A stretch of 64,000 nucleotides of DNA from Palaemon carinicauda (lineage: Eukaryota > Arthropoda > Malacostraca > Decapoda > Palaemonidae): the NCBI RefSeq assembly GCF_036898095.1, contig NC_090744.1, positions 95,049,228 to 95,113,227 on the forward strand, in the 5' to 3' direction. Both the position numbers and the translations under genes were made by a program. The notes beneath the pieces were generated by a model. The model saw only the letters and a list, made by a program, of their open reading frames with translations. It searched no databases and was not told the origin of the DNA. Of the stretch, positions 21,536 to 33,433 are shown piece by piece; position 1 is the stretch's first letter, and the number at the start of each line of letters is the position of its first letter.

Positions 21536-21669
21536 TTTTTAGGTGTGTTAAGCAACGAGTCAAAGTCAACGCTTTCATCATAATCACTCTCAACCTCTTC
21601 TACCTTCCTTTTGCTGCCCCCCGTACCAATTATGGTCGAGCCCATGACATTTGTGAAGATATTTCCCAT
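21536..21669 (-). CDS. gcl: germ cell-less (GMCL1-like) first coding exon
   Basis: Minus-strand exon whose coding part starts at ATG 21669 and ends at CCTAAAAA|GTAAGT (21536). It encodes MGNIFTNVMGST, a Gly-2 N-myristoylation-type start with Thr at position 6, as known for Gcl proteins. SKRKVEEVESDYDE, an acidic stretch, and DFDSLLNTPK follow. LLNTP before the BTB domain is a GMCL1 hallmark. It joins exon 2 in phase 2. An acceptor-like tttatttcAG lies six bases upstream of the ATG (exon start 21675), implying a separate 5' UTR exon further right. Intron 1 is about 16.7 kb because of the DIRS insertions. Confidence 0.87.
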
Positions 21670-21675
21670 CTCAGT

Positions 21676-22002
21676 CTGAAATAAAGACAAAATAATAAAC
21701 TGCATGACACACTACTGTACACTGTAAAGAAAAATAATTACTCTTTTCCTTCTAGTTTAACAGAACTTTCTTACAAAGTTTTCCATTAATCAGGAATACT
21801 TATTATTAAGAGAAAGAAATCTTAAATTTTCCTTTTCAACATGTATTCCCAACTAAAAGCGGCTCTCTCCTACTACAATGACAGCATTATCGTTACATAA
21901 AACAACTAAAACCAATCCAATAAACCAATTTGAGGACCGGCAAAAATTTTTAATAATAGGTAATTTGTATTTTTCCTAACTATAAAAAATCTGAGTCCTT
22001 AA
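21676..22002 (-). other. gcl upstream intron or promoter-proximal sequence
   Basis: No gene is seen. A short extra piece resembling the B-element left end (gtaatttgtatttttcctaa at 21961) sits just outside B2. The 5' UTR exon and promoter of gcl were not located. Confidence 0.4.
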
Positions 22003-22774
22003 ATATAACAAATTTAAAGTAATTTGTATTTTTCCTAATGATACAAACCTTGAGCTCTTTATTAGGGGGAAGGTACAGTAGTACCGTCTATCCCGCTCAC
22101 ACACGCACATCTGTGTTCTATTGTCACTTTTGATTGCAGGCAGGACTTGCAGAAGGATAGGTGATGGCAGAACAAATTTGTATAAAGACCACAAGGTTTG
22201 TATCGTTAGGAAAAATACAAATTACTTTATAACTTTATATTTGTTATTTGTTCCAACACTTATACAAACCTTTCGCTCTTTACTAGGGAAGACTCGCCCT
22301 AAAGTGGGTGGAAGTTCTAACCAACTGGCTGGTTTTTGACCCAGGGTATTCCTTCGTGCTACGCACGCTTTATAGAGGAATAGCCCTGGCACCTTGCTAA
22401 ACTTCCGTGCATGTGCATGTGTTAGTGGCCTGAGCAACCCCTGTCATTGTGTGATACTACCAATGTGACTTGTCCAGGTAAGAAATCTCGAAGTCCTCCG
22501 ACTTCTTGAACAAACCGTAAACATTACCCAATTCCCCCCTCGTTAGGGGATATGGGGACAGACGTAATACTGTAAATATATGCGCAAATTTCTGGTTACA
22601 CAAGGGAAGTAGTTATGCCTACAGACAGCGGAGGACAGCTAGCAGTGTACAGTAAGTGCTCTGCCCCAAGAGAGGGGAAGATGAAAGAGAGATGCCAATC
22701 ACTCTTATCATTTATCTCACACTTAGTCCCGGGTAGTACCACCCTCCACCATCTGCTACCTGTCCATCAAGGAG

Positions 22775-23041
22775 CTAGATGTGCTTAAACCACTTATTGT
22801 GCAGCCACCACCGGTCAGATGGAGAATGTCTCCACGTAGAACCTGCGCCACAGAGTATAGTAGTCTTCTTAAAGTCTAGGGGCATGTTTACACCCCTAAT
22901 ATCGTGAGCTCTTGGTTTCCGCGGTTGTGGAGAAGGGTCAGGATTCGAAGGGTGCTCTATGACCTTGCGAATCCATGACGAGATCATGAACTTTGTGGCT
23001 CTCCTCTTAACCTCCCTGGTGCTGACAAAACTCCTTTCCAC
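22775..23041 (-). pseudogene. Tyrosine recombinase relic of B2
   Basis: Minus-strand frame with WIRKVIEHP, then PRAHDIRGVNMPLDFKKTT and GSTWRHSPSD. These correspond to the HxxR box and the W/R-H box of DIRS recombinases. The region of the catalytic Tyr is out of frame. Probably inactive. Confidence 0.6.
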
Positions 23042-26000
23042 TCAGGGGCCAGCTCCTGAAGTTTGTTAGAGGTAACACCTCAATGTCCACACTGGGCAAA
23101 AAGCAGTTGATCTAGACCATCTGTTATATCACATAGACTTTCAATCCCGAAAGGCTCGAATCTGGGATCCGTTGCTGCCGGATTCTGGGTATGGTGACAA
23201 CCTCAGCACCAAGGTCGAGCATTACTTGTTCTTAACCCTTAAAATGGGAATGGCCGAAGCCCAGGCGAGCAAGAAGGTCGTCTTAAACTTCCAGTGAAGA
23301 TCTGATGTATGGCACAGAGGCTGCTCCTTTCCAGGATAGCAGTACACTACTTTGTTCCATGAAGTAGTCTAACTTCCCGTTGAGGATTGGTACCTTGTAG
23401 ACTCCGAATGAAAATAAACAATTCCAACAAAGAGTAAAACCCTTTTGCATCTAAAGGCGAGGCTCAAGGCTGAGCAGTAGCCTTTGATTGTCATGACCGA
23501 GAAGAGTCTTTTCCTTGAAGTGTAAAAGGTACGCCTCTATTCTTGGAGTAGTGGCATCAATAAGAGAGATATCCTTCCCCTATCTCCACCACAGATAGCT
23601 ACCCGCTTTGCCTGGTAGGCGTTGATTGATGACTCTCAGGGTAACCGGACATCTTTTTCGCAACAGATGCACAAAGAATCTCTTTGAGAGGAGATGCTGG
23701 ATAACTTCCTGGTGTGAAGTCATAGGAAATTCTAAGGCTTAAGGAAAAACTTCCTGTATGGTTGTCTGTGAAGATTGTATCGTGGAAGGGGATCCCTCGG
23801 CACCTCTAAGAGTAGATGTAAAAGATTCAGAAAGCCTTCTGCCTGGTGCCACATCAGAACTAAGAGGGACATCAACAGGCTTGGGTATCCTTCCTTGTTA
23901 AGAAGTCTTACTAGGCCAACAAGAGGGGGGGCATGCGTCGACATCTACACTGTCCCCCTGTTGTTGGAAGACCTGTGGCGGACAGGTCTATTGCCAGAGA
24001 AACCAACAAAGTCGGGACTCTGTTGGGTACATGATAATCCGAAGGCCACTCAGAGCCAACTATCTGAGTCACTTTACTCAGATTATCGGCAAGAACTTCT
24101 TCCTCATCCGGGATGAGCAGGGCTAAACAGGCACCGAGTTGTCTTCGTCCACCTTGGCATTTCCCCAGGTAGTTGACATAGGTGCTGTGAGGAGTTTGAG
24201 TGTTTAAATATAAACCACTGCCGTGGTGCCGTCACTCCTCAACACTGTTGAGTGTACTAAAAGGAGCTGTTAGAACTACTGGTGGACCAAACAAACTGCC
24301 CTCAATCCAGGAGGTTTATGTGGCAACGCTGTAAGATTCGGACAATAGTCCGGAGGCCGTGTGATTCCACAGGTGGCACCACCTCCTTCTTTTGATGCGT
24401 CTGCGCAGAGCACCAATCCCGGGGGAGGGAGGGGTTAGAATTGATGCTCACCCGTTGATCACCCAGCACTCCACGGAGGGCAGATGGCTTTATCAGACGA
24501 AGTAACTGATGTGCTAGTAGCGAGTCTAGTAGAAAGAAGATGCTTACTGCCTTCTTAAGTCTCTCTATTCTGCTCTAGGAAGAAAAGACTTTCCCTAGTC
24601 TGATGTCTAGTAATATTCATTGGTATACCAGTTTTGTGTTAGCTGCATGAATGACTTCTTGAGATTTTACCACAACCCTCAGATCATGGAAAGAAATTTG
24701 AGAAGCTTGACTCGGTGTTGGAGAAGGTATGTCCCTGACTCTGCAAGAATTAGCCAGTCGGCCCAGTGTCTTAACAGACGAATTTCTTTTCTGTGAGTCT
24801 CGGTTGACACTAGAGAAACTCCCTATGAAAAACAGAGAAGGTGCTACCCTTGAAGACGGATGAACTGGAATCTGGCGGTAAGCAATCCAATTCCAGTGTT
24901 GTTATGAAGTCCTCGAGTCTGACTTCTTGTTTGACCGTGTCTGCACTCTTTATCCTGAGCGAAGTTTGTATAATAAACTTGTTCAGAGAGGAGAGGTTGA
25001 ATACTGGTATCCAGCCTCCAGGAGCCTTTTCTACAAGAAAGAGTTGACTTTAGAAGCCTGGAGATCACATGTCAGATGTGTTCTCCTTTACAGGGGAACA
25101 GGTCGCAAGGTGGCCTTCCCACTCTTGTGATCTTGTGATGTAATAATGAACTCATGCGTTTATGACGCAAAGCCTGAGTTTGGATGTCCATGCGAACACT
25201 CGGGTTAGCGTAGATTGGGGAGAAGCTCGTCCTCGCACCTCAACAGGTGGATGGGTATATGATGATGTGTATGCCTTTCTCACCGAACTGTGGATTATTT
25301 TGCCCTTGGGGTCCATTAGGTCAAACAATGGGGTTCAAGAACAACCCTTGTTCACGTAAGCCCTCATGGGTGAGAGCTCTTTGTTCAACTTGGATTACCT
25401 ATTCACAAGCCGGAGCTATATGAGCATCACTCATCAGTACTCCCGCAAGAGTTTGGCGAGCGATCGTATGCGATCCCGCATTAGGATTCACTACAGGGAC
25501 TGGACAAACAATGCTAGTTGGACAAGTCATGATGGTTGAGAGAGTCATTGTTGAAGAAGAAATGAGTACTCTGAACTCACTGGAGAGGTATCGCAGATGT
25601 CCCCAGTTTACCCGTTACCTCATCGTCCCATTCCGACAAACCACGCTCTGAGGGGCTAGAGAAAGGCATGGATGAAACCAAGACCCTTTTCTCCCCTTGA
25701 GAAAAACCAGACAATACTTCAGACTTTGCCCTCCTTCCGCTGATTGAGCTAACTCAGGTTGAGGGAGAGTGTAGTCGTCAAGAACGCTGACGAGAAAGAC
25801 CGAGGTCAAGCTCTAGATTAGCCGTATCTAGCCTTCCCGATGGAGAACTCCAAAAAGTGCTGGATCGAAGTTGCTCTTGCACAAATCCCGAGGGAGCCTG
25901 AGCAAGCGGTAACGGTGACAAGGTGTACGAGGAGACAGAACCAGGCAGAGACACTAGAGACTCTATCTGTGCCCATCTCTGAGAGGAAGACCTAGATCAA

Positions 26001-26520
26001 CCTCTGAGGAAGCTGGAGCGCTTCCTCTGTGTCCCCGACTGGATCAACTCTTGCGAGCTGCGAGTAGCTAAATGAAAAAATTCTAATGAGCATATAGCTA
26101 GCAAAGCAATGAAATTTTTTGAATCTAAGTTTGCTATCGTTCTTAAACGTAAGCAAGAGCTGATTCCATCCCCTAGTAAAATAGGAGATAAAAAGAATAC
26201 TGTAACTCTAAAGGGTTATGTCTTACAAGATCCTTGTTCTATACATGCTTCAGACTTTACACTCTCTCCGCCGGCTGAGCTAACTCAGAACGAGGGAGTA
26301 CGCAGTCGTCAGCACAGTGGAGACCACTCAAAAGACCTAACCCGGAAACAGGAAAGGTGTCCCTGAGAGGAGCAGGAACATGCCTCAGACTTTGCACTCC
26401 CTCTGCCGATTGAGTCCTCTCCGAACGAAGGACGGTGAAGGTGCATCAACAAAGAGAGACTCCCCTGAGGAGGAGGGCAGAGCTGCATTGCTATGGGAAG
26501 CGAGGGAGTCCTCAAGAAAT
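23042..26520 (-). pseudogene. RT/RNase H and gag-region relics of B2
   Basis: Broken frames without an intact ORF. Near 24200 the minus strand gives TTAVVYI, matching the RNase H block TTVVACVNKQ of B1 at the equivalent position. Near 23900 the frame resembles the downstream part of the same polyprotein. Towards 26520 only unalignable gag-region sequence remains. Confidence 0.45.
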
Positions 26521-27260
26521 GTTATTTTTATTAATAAAATAAATTTTTGAATATACTTACCCGGTGATTATATAAGCTGCAACTCTGTTGCTCGACAGAA
26601 AACTCTACGTTCAAAATACGCCAGCGATCGCTATGCAGGTAGGGGGTGTACATCAACAGCGCCATCTGTCGAGCAGGTACTCAGTACTCAATGTAAACAT
26701 AGAACCAATTTTCTCCTCGGTCCACTGGGTCTCTATTGGGGAGGAAGGGAGGGTCCTTTAATATATAATCACCGGGTAAGTATATTCAAAAATTTATTTT
26801 ATTAATAAAAATAACATTTTTCAATATTAAACTTAGCCGGTGATTATATAAGCTGATTCACACCCAGGGGGGTGGGTAGAGACCAGCATTACTTGTTTAC
26901 ATTATTATGAGCTAAGTATTTTGTATTTCATTTTAGCAGTTATTCAAAATAACAAACATAAAATAAATAAGTACCTGGTAAGGAAGTCGACTTGAACAAT
27001 TACTCTGCCTTTTTAAGTACGTCTTCCTTACGGAGCCTCGCGATCCTCTTAGGATGCTGAGCGACCCCTAGGATCTGAAGTATCAAGGGTTGCAACCCAT
27101 ACAACAGGACCTCATCAAAACCTCTAATCTAGGCGCTTCTCAAGAAATGACTTTGACCACCCGCCAAATCAAGTAGGATGCGAAAGGCTTCTTAGCCTTC
27201 CGGACAACCCAAAAAACAATAATAAAACATTTCAAGAGAAAGATTAAAAAGGTTATGGAA

Positions 27261-28250
27261 TTAGGGAATTGTAGTGGTTGAGCCCTCACCCACTACTGCA
27301 CTCGTTGCTACGAATGGTCCCAGAGTGTAGCAGTTCTCGTAAAGAGACTGGACATTCTTAAGATAAAAAAACGCGAATACTGACTTGCTTTTCCAATAGG
27401 TTGCGTCGATTATACTTTGCAGAGATCTATTTTGTTTAGAGGCCACGGAAGTTGCGACAGCTCTAACTTCGTGTGTCCTTACCTTCAGCAAAGCTTGGTC
27501 TTCCTCATTCAGATGGGAATGAGCTTCTCGTATTAACAGTCTGATAAAATAGGATAAAGCATTCTTTGACATAGGCAAAGATGGTTTCTTAACTGAACAC
27601 CATAAAGCTTCAGACGGGCCTCGTAAAGGTTTAGTTCGTTTTAAATAGAACTTAAGAGCTCTTACAGGACATAAGACTCTTTCTAGTTCATTTCTAACCA
27701 TACGATAAGTTTGGAATATCGAACGATATTGGCCAAGGCCGAGAAGGCAGCTCGTTTTTGGCTAGAAAACCAAGTTGTAGAACATGTAGCCGTTTCGGAT
27801 GAGAATCCGATGTTCTTGCTGAAGGCATGAATCTCACTGACTCTTTTAGCTGTGGCTAAGCATACCAGGAAAAGTCTTTAAGGTGAGATCTTTCAGGGAG
27901 GCTGATTGTAGCGGTTCGAACCTGTCTGACATAAGGAATCTTAGTACCACGTCTAAATACCAACCAGGTGTAACCAAACGACGCTCCTTCGTGGTCTCAA
28001 AAGACTTAAGGAGGTCCTGTAGATCTTTATTGTTGGAAAGATCTAAGCCTCTGTGACGGAAGACTGATGCCAACATGCTTCTGTAACCCTTGATAGTGGG
28101 AGCTGAAAGAGATCGTTCTTTCCTCAGATATAAGAGGAAGTCAGCTATTTGAGTTACAGAGGTACTGGTCGAGGATACGGATACTGACTTGCACCAGTTC
28201 GGAAGATTTCCCACTTCGATTGGTAGACTCTAAGGGTGGATGTTCTCCTT
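27261..28250 (-). pseudogene. Tyrosine recombinase of A2, frameshifted
   Basis: Homologous to the A1 recombinase. The N-terminal part is open from 28214 to 27846 and the C-terminal part from 27701 to 27261, including RTHEVRAVATS and FAFFYLKNVQ. Small deletions around 27700-27880 and one base lost near 28199 (aagtcagtat context) break the frame. At the position of the A1 TGA this copy has an Arg codon, so its frame runs from the RT-overlapping region into the core-binding domain. Confidence 0.8.
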
Positions 28251-29380
28251 GCTCTAGCAATCGCTCTGGCTGCCTCCTTCGAAAAGCCTCTAGCTCTCGA
28301 GAGTCTTTCGATAGTCTGAAGGCAGTCAGACGAAGAGCGTGGAGGCCTTGGTGTACCTTCTTTACGCGTGGCTGACGTAGAAGGTCCACCCTTAGGGGAA
28401 GTGTTCTGGGAACGTCTACTAGCCATCGAAGTACCTCGGTGAACCATTCTCTCGCGGGCCAGAGGGAAGCAACTAGCGTCAACCTTGTCCCTTCGTGAGA
28501 GGCGAACTTCTGCAGTACCTTGTTGACAATCTTGAACGGAGGGAATGCATATAGATCTAGATGTGACCAATCTAGTAGAAAGGCATCTATATGAACTGCT
28601 GCTGGGTCCGGGATTGGTGAGCAAAATATTGGGAGCCTCTTGGTCATCGAGGTTGCGAAGAGATCTATGGTTGGCTGGCCCCAGGTGGCCCAAAGTCTCT
28701 TGCATACATCCTTGTGGAGGGTCCATTCTGTTGGAATTATTTGTCCCTTCCGACTGAGACAATCTGCCATGACATTCAAGTTGCCTTGGATGAACCTCGT
28801 TACTAGTGATATGTCTAGACCTTTTGACCAGGTGAGGAGGTCCCTTGCGATCTCGTGCAATGTCAGAGAGTAGGTCCCTCCTTGCTTGGAGATGTACGCC
28901 AAAGCCGTGGTGTTGTCCGAGTTCACCTCCACCACTTTGCCTTGAAGGAGAGACCTGAAGCTTTTCCAGGTCAGATGTACTGCCAGTAGCTCCTTGCAGT
29001 TGAAATGCATTGTCCTTTGACTCGAGTTCCATAATCCCGAGCATTCCCGACCGTCTAATGTCGCACCCCAGCCTACGTCCGATGCGTCCGAGAAGAGAAC
29101 GTGGTTGGGAGTCTGAACAGTCAGGGGAAGACCCTCTCTAAGGTTGATATAGTCCTTTCACCAAGTCAGACAAGACTTTATCTTTCCGGAAACCGGGATC
29201 GAGACCGCTTCTAGCGTCTTGTCCTTTTTCCAGTGAAAAGCTAGATGGTATAGAAGAGGACGGAGGTGTAGTCTTCCTAGTGACACAAATTGATCCACGG
29301 ATGACAGTGTCCCTACCAGACTCATCCACAGCCTGACTGGGCAGCGTTCCTTCTTCAGCATCTTCTGGATGGATAGCAGG
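28141..29380 (-). pseudogene. RNase H and C-terminal half of the A2 RT polyprotein
   Basis: The open frame 29010-28141 covers NCKELLAVHLTWKS, the RNase H block SDNTTALAYISKQGG, and the C-terminal segment, matching A1. The frame continues with breaks to 29361 (LKKERCPVRLWMSL). Homology stops near 29380, within the RT connection region. The RT palm with YLDD is absent, so the copy cannot encode a polymerase. Confidence 0.82.
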
Positions 29381-30174
29381 GCTGGGGGCTGATCGTCTTG
29401 TTCAGCAACGTCCTCATCAGAGGGTTCCTCATCCGAAACTGATGAGGAAACGGCAACGGAGTGGGCAACGTCTGACTCGCTGAATCCGGTCGCACTGGTG
29501 GATGCGTGACGGAGCCGGACGCAATATCATGGAACTGCTGCACAGTCTGTGAACTGTCAACAACCATGGGTGCGCGAGGAAGTACAGCGTCAACCCGAAA
29601 CTGTCTAGACTGTCTGGGTTGTGCAGTCAACACCCTACCGGGTTGCTGAGGTTGACGCACTGCGTCACAACAAGTCACCTCTGCTGGTTGTTGAACGTCC
29701 TGAACGTCAACAACCACCTCCGAGCGTCGCTTAACGTCAACGTGCGACTGGCAACCCACACTGGGTGCATCGGTGGAGGAACCACCTCAACTGGCAGACG
29801 CGAGTAGGTTACCTCAGCGTCAACAGGGCGCACAACCGACCGGTTGGAAGGTTGTTGGCCAGAAGGAGGAACCACCTCAACTGGCAGACGCGAGTAGGTT
29901 ACCTCAACGTCAACAGGGCGCACAACCAACCGGTTGGAAGGTTGTTGGCCAGAAGGAGGAACCACCTCAACTGGCAGACGCGAGTAGGTTACCTCAGCGT
30001 CAACAGGGCGCACAACCGACCGATTGGAAGGTTGTTGGCCAGAAGGTTCTTCTCCGCATTTAAGTCCTCTATCAAGGACGCAAGCTTGGACTGCATGTCT
30101 TGCAGCAAAGCCCATTTAGGGTCTACGGGAGCAGGTGTGGCAACAGACGGGGTTAGCGACTGAGGCGGAACCAT
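29355..30174 (-). pseudogene. gag middle fragment of A2 (inner copy) with 90-bp triplication
   Basis: Open frames align with the middle of A1 gag (KWALLQDMQSKLASLIEDL, HVDVKRRSE, VQQFHDIASGSVTHPPVRPD, LPTPLPF). They are fused at about 29380 directly to the RT connection region, so about 1.85 kb corresponding to A1 17244-19092 is missing. A 30-codon unit is present three times at 29774-30050. Confidence 0.75.
29774..30050. repeat. Three tandem 90-bp units in A2 gag
   Basis: Copies of accacctcaactggcagacg begin at 29781, 29871 and 29961, exactly 90 bp apart. The unit keeps the gag frame (30 codons, core SVVRPVDAEVTYSRLPVEVV). A1 gag has one equivalent unit (SVVRPVDAEATFLRTPAERV). Confidence 0.9.
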
Positions 30175-31690
30175 TTACCATCCCTGAAAGCCTTGTTATG
30201 TGTGACATAATAGTACAGCAAAACTTCAAAGGCTCGACAAAAGTTGAGAAGTTGACCTGTAAACAACTTGGAGCGTCTCCTGGCTAGGCGCCAGGGCGAG
30301 TCTACCAGAATTGAGAAGTCTATCTGGGCAGAGGCATGAACTCCCAAGCCGAGAACTTCTCTCGTGTCCTATCAGACTCTCGCTCTATAAGCCAGTTTAA
30401 AAGAAGGGAAATCAAAGGCTGTATCCCTAAAACTCCTCCTGGTGCAAAAACCAGTCGCCTAGCCAACGTAACGCTCTCTAGGAGAGCGAGAGAGCACTAG
30501 CTTAAAAACAACGGCTTCGAAGTAGCTAGGCCTAGTGTAAGTTCTGACGTTTAGGCGAACGAGGAGCAGCAGTTACAAGATCCGGACGAAGATCCTTAAA
30601 AAATCATCATGATTTAATTAAAGTCCATAGGAGGCTAAGCAGCTTAAGGCTCCTCTCCAAATGACAGAGTCCTCAAGGGAATATCAGTAGGAGGGAGAAC
30701 AGCAACTTCCTCATCTACAGGAACCTTGTCCGATAAAAGCTAGTTTACCTCAGTGAGTCTCTCACTGGTGCATTAGTAGCAGACCAGAAGGCAACGTCAT
30801 GTAACTGCTTGACAGTCTGTGAACTGTCAACAACTAAACTGTCAACCACAACAGGTGCGTGAGGACATACAGTGTCCACTCGAGACTGCTTTGACTGTCT
30901 AGACTGAGCAGTCAAAACAACTCTAGAATGCGGAGGTTGACGCACCGCGTCAAAACAAAACAACTTAGACTGTTGTTGTACCTCTCGAACGTCAACGGAA
31001 GGTTCCGTGCGTTACTGAACGTCAACATGCGGCTGGCAGGGTACACTGGAACGCATGGGTGGCGGGACTCTCTCAGCTGGAGTGCGGCAGAAGGTCGCCT
31101 CAGCGTCCACAGGACGCACAACCGTGGTTGGTTGTAGGCTAGAGGTTGGTGCAGTGTCAACCTTCTCCGCACGAAAGTCCCGCATAAATGACGTTAACTG
31201 AGACTGCATGGTCTGCAGCAAAGACCACTTAGGGTCTACAGGAGCAGGTGCGGCAACAGACGGTGTGACTGCCTGATGCGGTACCGCTTTGCCTCTCTTA
31301 GGAGGTGAGCAGTCGTCGGAAGACTGCAGCGAGTCCGAACTGACCCAGTGGCTACAACTGGGCCGTTGGACTTGCGCGGAAGGGACCGACTTGCGCTTAA
31401 TAAGCCGCGAGACCTTGGTCCATGGTTTCTTACGAGAAACCTCTTCCGCAGACGAGAAATAAATGGGCTCTCTCGTCTTTGTGTGGGTGGGGCGATCTTG
31501 GGTAGATACGCCCGAAACCACGGAGGGAAAAAACGTCTGTTCGTTGATCAAGGCCTCTCGAACCCATAAGTCGTTCGACATTACTTCTCCCCTGGGCTTG
31601 GGAGCTTGCAAGAGGTCCCGGACTAGGTGAACGACAGGGACGAACAGACGAACCCTCGGACGCAACACTGTAACACTTTGCGCATATCAC
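30153..31690 (-). pseudogene. gag fragments of A2 (outer copy)
   Basis: Reading leftwards, 31668-31012 matches A1 gag residues roughly 160-390 (SVPSAQVQRPSCSHWVSSDS), and 30963-30745 matches the following region. 30347-30153 matches the C-terminal part (ASAQIDFSILVDSPW, FCRAFEVL, KAFRDG). The middle of gag is therefore present twice in A2, here and at 29355-30174, with about 80-90 percent similarity by eye. Confidence 0.7.
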
Positions 31691-32640
31691 TTTATCGATT
31701 TTCTGTTTTGCACTTATTTCACTGAAATCGAAACTTTTACTGATTTCTACCTGAAACACGCAATTCTACCCTTCATTAAAAGGTAGTAATTGCGAAATCA
31801 GTCGTATAATGCAGCTCATTAATACTAGCAAAAAACAGAAAACATATATAAAGATAAAAAATTCAGTGGCTGGGAAAGAGACTAAACACTAGTTCAAATA
31901 AACTACGTTTACAATCTCTCACCGCACATAGCCTGGGGACAAGAATAAAACCCTAGAAACGTTTTACCTTCTTCCCCGTACAGCGACTAGGGACGAGAGT
32001 AACACGAGAACAACGTTACCCGCTTGAACGGAACGTTTTCTCTCCTCTCTCTCTCTTGATTTCGCACCTAAGAGAAGAGCCCAATTATATATCGTCAAAA
32101 AAACAAAAAAAAAACATGTTATTTGACTAAAGGAAAAAACTGAAAGGTTTTCCAAATTAAAAGTTCCTTTAATTTAGAATTTAAAACATTTAAGCTAAGA
32201 AAGAAAGAACAAAACGTCAGAATCGATTTACTCTTACTGCAAAGTGAAACCGTGATACACTCTCTCTCTATCGTAACGATAGAGCGCATGTTGAACGTCC
32301 TGAACCTCAACAACTGCGTAGTCTAAAAAAACTAAACGTAGTTCATCTTTGAAAACAGTACGAAGACTATCAAAGAAATTCTTTCATAAAATATTAAATT
32401 TAAAAAGTTTTAAATTCTTTAAAGGCTAAATACGATATAACGGGCTCAGCGTTGATTAACTTCGGTTCCAAGTTAGGACCGCCTACTATCAGGAAAGGTC
32501 GCATATAAACAAAACATAAAAATTTATTTTTATATGTTTATAATAAATGGAAAGTTAATCGAAGAGGCCTAATAAAGGCGGAGAGATATAAAATATATAG
32601 ATCTATAACGTGTTAAGCAAAATTACTAAAAACCTAAACA
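31691..32640. other. AT-rich insert separating the A2 gag start from the rest of gag
   Basis: About 0.95 kb with no similarity to A1. It sits where the Cys-rich N-terminal coding region should be. No transposon ends were recognised. It may be a decayed insertion or a replaced segment. Confidence 0.4.
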
Positions 32641-32669
32641 CACTTCCGTCTAAGGGAAGGGTCGGCCAT
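32641..32669 (-). pseudogene. First codons of A2 gag
   Basis: ATG at 32669-32667 followed by codons for MADPSLRRKC, matching MADPSQVPKFRKC of A1. Similarity then ends abruptly. Confidence 0.6.
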
Positions 32670-32865
32670 TTAAAAGTGAAAGAGAGTCCATACTCTCTTT
32701 GTCACCATAATTAAATCTATCCAAAACGAGTTCAAGTTTTGAGATGAAGATAAAACACCTGCATAGCGAAAGCTCAAAACTAGAATAGTGTACTTCACCA
32801 AATAGTTGTGAAAACAAATCCAGTTAGTAACAGCGAATTAGTAGGTCTTGCCGGTAGCCCGACAG

Positions 32866-33037
32866 AGAGAAAATTGGTTCTATGTTTACATTGAGTACTG
32901 AGTACCTGCTCGACAGATGGCGCTGTTGATGTACACCCCCTACCTGCATAGCGATCGCTGGCGTATTTTGAACGTAGAGTTTTCTGTCGAGCAACAGAGT
33001 TGCAGCTTATATAATCACCGGCTAAGTTTAATATTGA
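32866..33037. repeat. Right inverted terminal repeat of DIRS A2
   Basis: Reverse complement of about 26545-26720, including gcgatcgct and the gcgccatctgtcg block. The expected terminal atgtt after attgaaaa is absent, so the end is truncated. Confidence 0.85.
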
Positions 33038-33433
33038 AAACTAAGGGTTGTCTGGTATCCAAGGTAAGAGATCAAGAAGAACGAAGAAGAAAAAAAAGGT
33101 TTCTATGCCCTCGAGGAAAACCTCGGAGACGAATCCCTCTTTGACTTACCCACGCCGACTCCTTTCAGCAACACTCACACCTACAAAAATAAAAAACTAA
33201 AAGAACAAGTTAGTCAAAGATCAGTCCAAAAAGGATAAGCAGTAAAGTGAGACATCGTCCACTCTCTACCGAGCCAAAGGCAAAAGTGACAATAGAACAA
33301 AGGTGTGTGTTTGTGAGCGGAGCAGCCGGTACTACCCTTACCTCGTTAAAAGTCTTGTGGCTAGTCTTTTAGCTTTACCGAAAGTATATTCCCTAATAAT
33401 GAGCGAAAAGGTTTATATTAGTGTCGGAACAAA

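Larger units (their letters stand above)
26521..33040 (-). mobile_element. Rearranged DIRS element A2
   Basis: A second copy of the A family. The left end begins at GTT 26521 with the inverted terminal repeat and internal complementary region (to about 26850). The right inverted repeat is at about 32866-33037, but the outermost bases ending in GTT are missing. The recombinase is frameshifted, the catalytic RT half is deleted, gag is partly duplicated, and a roughly 0.95-kb unrelated segment interrupts gag near its start. Non-autonomous. Confidence 0.88.
22003..33433 (-). mobile_element. Decayed DIRS-like element B2, holding nested DIRS A2
   Basis: The left end (gtaatttgtatttttcctaa at 22021) and right end (gcgaaaaggtttatattagt then gtcggaacaaa near 33400-33433) are inverted repeats, sharing the gtaccg and ttgtcacttttg blocks. 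An internal complementary segment at about 22194-22285 joins the two outer ends. Internal minus-strand relics are recombinase (22775-23041) and RNase H (around 24130-24330). A2 occupies 26521-33040, leaving about 390 bp of B2 to its right. Confidence 0.7.

Noticed and set aside
28154..29044. 296-residue minus-strand ORF
   Set aside because: Alternative frame of the A2 RNase H region. Only its end enters the recombinase N-terminus.
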